A stretch of 64,000 nucleotides of DNA. Origin: an uncultured Collinsella sp. (GTDB taxonomy: Bacteria > Actinomycetota > Coriobacteriia > Coriobacteriales > Coriobacteriaceae). Positions 61,553 to 64,000 of this stretch are shown in pieces; within the stretch, counting starts at the first letter, position 1; every line of letters starts with the position of its first letter. The position numbers were made by a program, and so were the translations under genes. The notes beneath the pieces were generated by a model. It was not told where the DNA came from, made no database searches, and was given only the letters and a program-made list of their open reading frames with translations. The DNA is taken from assembly GCA_900544875.1 (NCBI GenBank), contig UQWS01000005.1, positions 1 through 64,000 of the forward strand. The letters run 5' to 3'.

Positions 61553-62685
61553 CACCGCTCCTTAAACGAAAGTTCGATAGTTACCTTGGAAAACGCGACG
61601 GTCACGCCGCCGTGAGCGAGCTTCGGGAAGATAAGTTTGCCCCCGTCTGCGAGCGCCGCGCGCTCGCAGACGTTGTCGACCCCCACCGTCGCGCGCACGA
61701 AATCAGAAGGCGAAACGCTGCCTTCGACCTGCGACAACTCCTCTGCGGAATACGTCGCAAGCGGGATATTGCGAGCGCGGCAGAAGGCGAGCAGACCCTC
61801 CTCGTGCGCCTTCACGTCGATCGTCGCCGCCTCGCGCACGGCAGAAGGCGAGATACCCGCCTGCCCGCACGCGAGAAGAAACGCCTCCCCGATCGCTTCG
61901 GCGCACGCACCGCGACGGCAACCTATGCCCGCAACGATGCAGGGCACGACAAGGCGAAGCGGCTCGGGCGCAGGCGCCTGCGCCCGCACGCCCGCCGGCT
62001 TCCCCGTCTCACCGGCGGGCACAACCTCGCCCGTTGTCTCCGCCGCGCGAACGGACGCACCTGCATTCGCGCCAGCGAACGGCGACACGACGATATCGGC
62101 CCGAGCGCGGTCGGACGCAATGTCAACCCCCTCAGGCGGCTGTCCCGAAATCGGTATGTCGGCATAGAGCGCCACGCGCCCGCCAGAAAGCAGCCGCGCC
62201 GATACTCGCTTGATGGCCTCGGGATTCGAAACGGCGAGCCCCGCACAGCGCGCCCACTCATCCACCGCCCACACGCCGCGGACGTCGGTCGCCGTGGTGA
62301 TGACGGGGATGGCGCCTACCGCGCGTGCCACAGTTTGCGCAAGCTCGTTCGCACCGCCCAAATGCCCCGACAAAAGCGGGACGGCAAAGCGCCCCGCTTC
62401 GTCGATCGCCACAACCGCGGGATCGTGTGTCTTCGAGGCGACATGCGGCGCGATCGCCCGCACGGCGATGCCCGCCGCGCCCACGAATAGAAGCGCGTCC
62501 GACGCTTCCCACGCGTGCGCCGTCCATGCGCGCAGGTCGGCCTTCCCCTCGCCGAACCCGCGCGAAACGGAAACGTCCCAGCCAGGGTCATCTTCACCTG
62601 TCTGCGCGCAATCGGAAAGCGCGCGTGCGGTGCGCTCCGCAAACGCATACCCCCTCTCGGTGAACGCTATGCAGGAAACCCTCAT
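61552..62685 (-). CDS. cbiG: Cobalt-precorrin-5A hydrolase
   Basis: Opens the delta-lactone, releasing acetaldehyde, a step specific to the anaerobic pathway. The 377 residues comprise an N-terminal CbiG domain (RVSCIAFTERGYAFAERTA, ALLFVGAAGIAVRAIAPHV, PLLSGHLGGANELAQTVA). A variable central region follows, then the C-terminal domain with CIVAGIGCRRGACAEAIGEAF and IDVKAHEEGLLAFCRARN. It abuts the cbiL stop directly. Its presence indicates early cobalt insertion. Confidence 0.93.
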   Translation of the reverse strand: MRVSCIAFTERGYAFAERTARALSDCAQTGEDDPGWDVSVSRGFGEGKADLRAWTAHAWEASDALLFVGAAGIAVRAIAPHVASKTHDPAVVAIDEAGRFAVPLLSGHLGGANELAQTVARAVGAIPVITTATDVRGVWAVDEWARCAGLAVSNPEAIKRVSARLLSGGRVALYADIPISGQPPEGVDIASDRARADIVVSPFAGANAGASVRAAETTGEVVPAGETGKPAGVRAQAPAPEPLRLVVPCIVAGIGCRRGACAEAIGEAFLLACGQAGISPSAVREAATIDVKAHEEGLLAFCRARNIPLATYSAEELSQVEGSVSPSDFVRATVGVDNVCERAALADGGKLIFPKLAHGGVTVAFSKVTIELSFKER

Positions 62686-63375
62686 CTAGCGCACCACCAT
62701 CGTCGAGAAGTAGCTGCCCCGATCGGGCACATCGTCGAGCGAGCGGTACACGCGCTCGCCCGGAAGCCCACAGTCCTCTACGAGCTCGGCACCGTCGAAG
62801 ACGCCCTCCTCGCAAAGGAAGCGCTTCGTGTCCGCAAGCGAGCGCCGCGCCTTCATGACCACCTTCGTCCCCGGCCAGCCGATTGCGCGGCGCACGTCAT
62901 CGTAGCCGCCGGGCACGATGTGCAGAGGCGACGACATCTCGGGCGTGAGGTCGCGCTCGAGCGCCGCGGCGACCGCGCAGAAGCTCGGCACGCCAGGAAT
63001 AGCGCGCGCCTCGAACCCGCGGGCACGCACGTCGGGCGCTATGCGCTGGAAGGTGGCGTAGATGCTCGGGTCCCCCAGGTTCAGCAGCGCGACGTCGCGG
63101 ACCGCATCCAGGTGCGCGACAAGCTCGCGAACAAGCGAGACATGCTCGGCCGCGCGGCGCACGGCGTCGCGCGTCATCGAGAATCGCACGGGGATCACCG
63201 TCTTGCCTGTAAGGTCGACGGCGCCGCGCACGATGTCGAGCGCGACCATGGCCCCGTCCGCCGTCTGCGGTGCGGCGATGACCGGACACGATTCGATTGT
63301 GCGGACGGCCTTGATCGTGAGCAGCTCGGGGTCGCCAGGCCCCGTGCCCACCCCGTACAGCACGCCTTTACTCAT
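62686..63375 (-). CDS. cbiL: Cobalt-precorrin-2 C20-methyltransferase
   Basis: The first committed methylation of the corrin ring. The 229 residues start at MSKGVLYGVGTGPGDPELLTI, with GGGGGC upstream and an 8-bp overlap with cbiD; ten further open codons lie inside cbiD. Motifs are LLNLGDPSIYATFQRIAP, IPGVPSFCAVAAALERDL and IVPGGYDDVRRAI. It ends in GSYFSTMVVR. It is followed directly by cbiG without the cbiF often found there. Confidence 0.94.
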   Translation of the reverse strand: MSKGVLYGVGTGPGDPELLTIKAVRTIESCPVIAAPQTADGAMVALDIVRGAVDLTGKTVIPVRFSMTRDAVRRAAEHVSLVRELVAHLDAVRDVALLNLGDPSIYATFQRIAPDVRARGFEARAIPGVPSFCAVAAALERDLTPEMSSPLHIVPGGYDDVRRAIGWPGTKVVMKARRSLADTKRFLCEEGVFDGAELVEDCGLPGERVYRSLDDVPDRGSYFSTMVVR

Positions 63376-64000
63376 ACGTCGCCCCCAATTCCCCGATAAC
63401 TGCATCGGCGCCCGACGTGCGGAAAAGCTCGCGGCGCTCGGCGTCGAACACGACCGCGGCGATATCGCATGCGCCCGCCGCGCGGCGGCGCAACCTGTCC
63501 TCGGTTGCCGCAGCGAGCGAGGCGCGCGCAGCGTCCCCCACGCCGGCGGCCTCGATTGCCTCGAGCGCCGCCGTGGTCGTGACCGACGACATGATCTCGC
63601 GCACGGTCTTCGCGTCCGCGCCGGCCAAGGCCGCGTGGGCGGCCAGAATCTCAGCGCGGCAGTCGGCGGTACGCGAATGGGTGTCCATGATGCCGCCCGC
63701 GACCTTCACCAGCTTGCCGATGTGTCCCACAAGAAGGACGTTGGTAAATCCCTCGCGAACGCAGCAATCAATCGCATCGCCCACGAAGTTGGAGATGAAG
63801 ACCATCGGCGCACCGTTTAGGTGGAAATGCCCCGAGATGAACTGCTCGCCGTAGTTGCCGGGCGTGAGCACGACTCCGCGCCGCCCCATAGCCGCATGCT
63901 GCCGGATCTCGAGCTCGATGCTGTCGCGCAAGGCAGCGAGGCTGCGCGGCTCGACGATGCCCGTCGTGCCCAGGATGGAGATTCCGTCCTCTATCCCCAG
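63368..64000 (-). CDS. cbiD: Cobalt-precorrin-5B (C1)-methyltransferase, 5' end outside the window
   Basis: C-terminal ~210 residues of CbiD, which methylates C1 in the anaerobic pathway. The frame is open to the right edge and includes GISILGTTGIVEPRSL, the family SAM-binding signature. GVVLTPGNYGEQF, FVGDAIDCCVREGFTNVLLVGHIGKLVKVAGGIMDTHS and AAAT-rich helices follow. The full protein is usually ~370 residues, so roughly 160 lie beyond the window. The internal ATG at 63931 is not the real start. Confidence 0.93.
   Translation of the reverse strand: MGIEDGISILGTTGIVEPRSLAALRDSIELEIRQHAAMGRRGVVLTPGNYGEQFISGHFHLNGAPMVFISNFVGDAIDCCVREGFTNVLLVGHIGKLVKVAGGIMDTHSRTADCRAEILAAHAALAGADAKTVREIMSSVTTTAALEAIEAAGVGDAARASLAAATEDRLRRRAAGACDIAAVVFDAERRELFRTSGADAVIGELGATYE

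Noticed and set aside
48870..64000. Cobalamin riboswitch for the cob operon
   Set aside because: The operon start lies beyond the right edge, and no B12-box-like leader exists in the tightly packed genes here.

Overview
The window looks like a chromosomal segment of a gut Coriobacteriia, most likely Collinsella. This is an inference from protein recognition, the moderately high GC core genes and the gene combinations; no database was searched. It has five parts.

(1) 1-15660, mostly minus strand: a surface-polysaccharide (capsule/EPS) locus transcribed leftwards. It starts with a NusG-paralogue antiterminator (LoaP/RfaH type) behind a long structured leader. Then follow a CapD/PglF-type dehydratase, the initiating phosphoglycosyl transferase, three GT4 glycosyltransferases, two hexapeptide acyltransferases, a DUF2334 protein, a Wzy-like polymerase, a TupA-like ATP-grasp protein, a Wzx flippase, a UDP-glucuronate 4-epimerase-like protein and a truncated UDP-glucose dehydrogenase. 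The locus is visibly more AT-rich than the rest. Three of its genes each carry a run of exactly nine G on the coding strand, and I saw no other run of that length in the window. This is the most striking candidate system here: a phase-variable polysaccharide locus under processive antitermination.

(2) 15660-31430: tRNA-Ala(GGC), thiamine pyrophosphokinase and a HAD phosphatase. Then comes a complete glycogen operon (glgB-glgP-glgC-glgD-glgA), followed by a 1098-residue GH13-GH77 fusion and an FmdB-type zinc ribbon protein. GlgB and especially GlgA carry long Lys/Ala/Thr-rich histone-H1-like tails. A TGGTAAAAC motif lies upstream of both glgB and the fusion gene and probably marks a shared LacI-type regulon.

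(3) 31430-43450: an AT-rich coiled-coil membrane-protein gene broken by one in-frame stop, then housekeeping genes (rsmB, fmt, def, priA, gltX, metK, L-serine dehydratase). The intergenic gaps hold several families of large palindromes, two of which occur twice in the window.

(4) 43450-48830: an L,D-transpeptidase and a MacA/MacB-like efflux operon.

(5) 48840-64000, minus strand: a very GC-rich, tightly overlapping anaerobic-type cobalamin operon. In transcription order it reads cbiD (cut by the window edge), cbiL, cbiG, cbiH, cbiET, cbiA, cobT, cobU, cobS, a CobU-like/phosphatase fusion, cbiB, cobD, cbiP, cobO, cbiC, cbiJ. No cbiF or cobaltochelatase is in view. Its distal end abuts a probable IS21 transposase relic and a 67-bp palindromic element.
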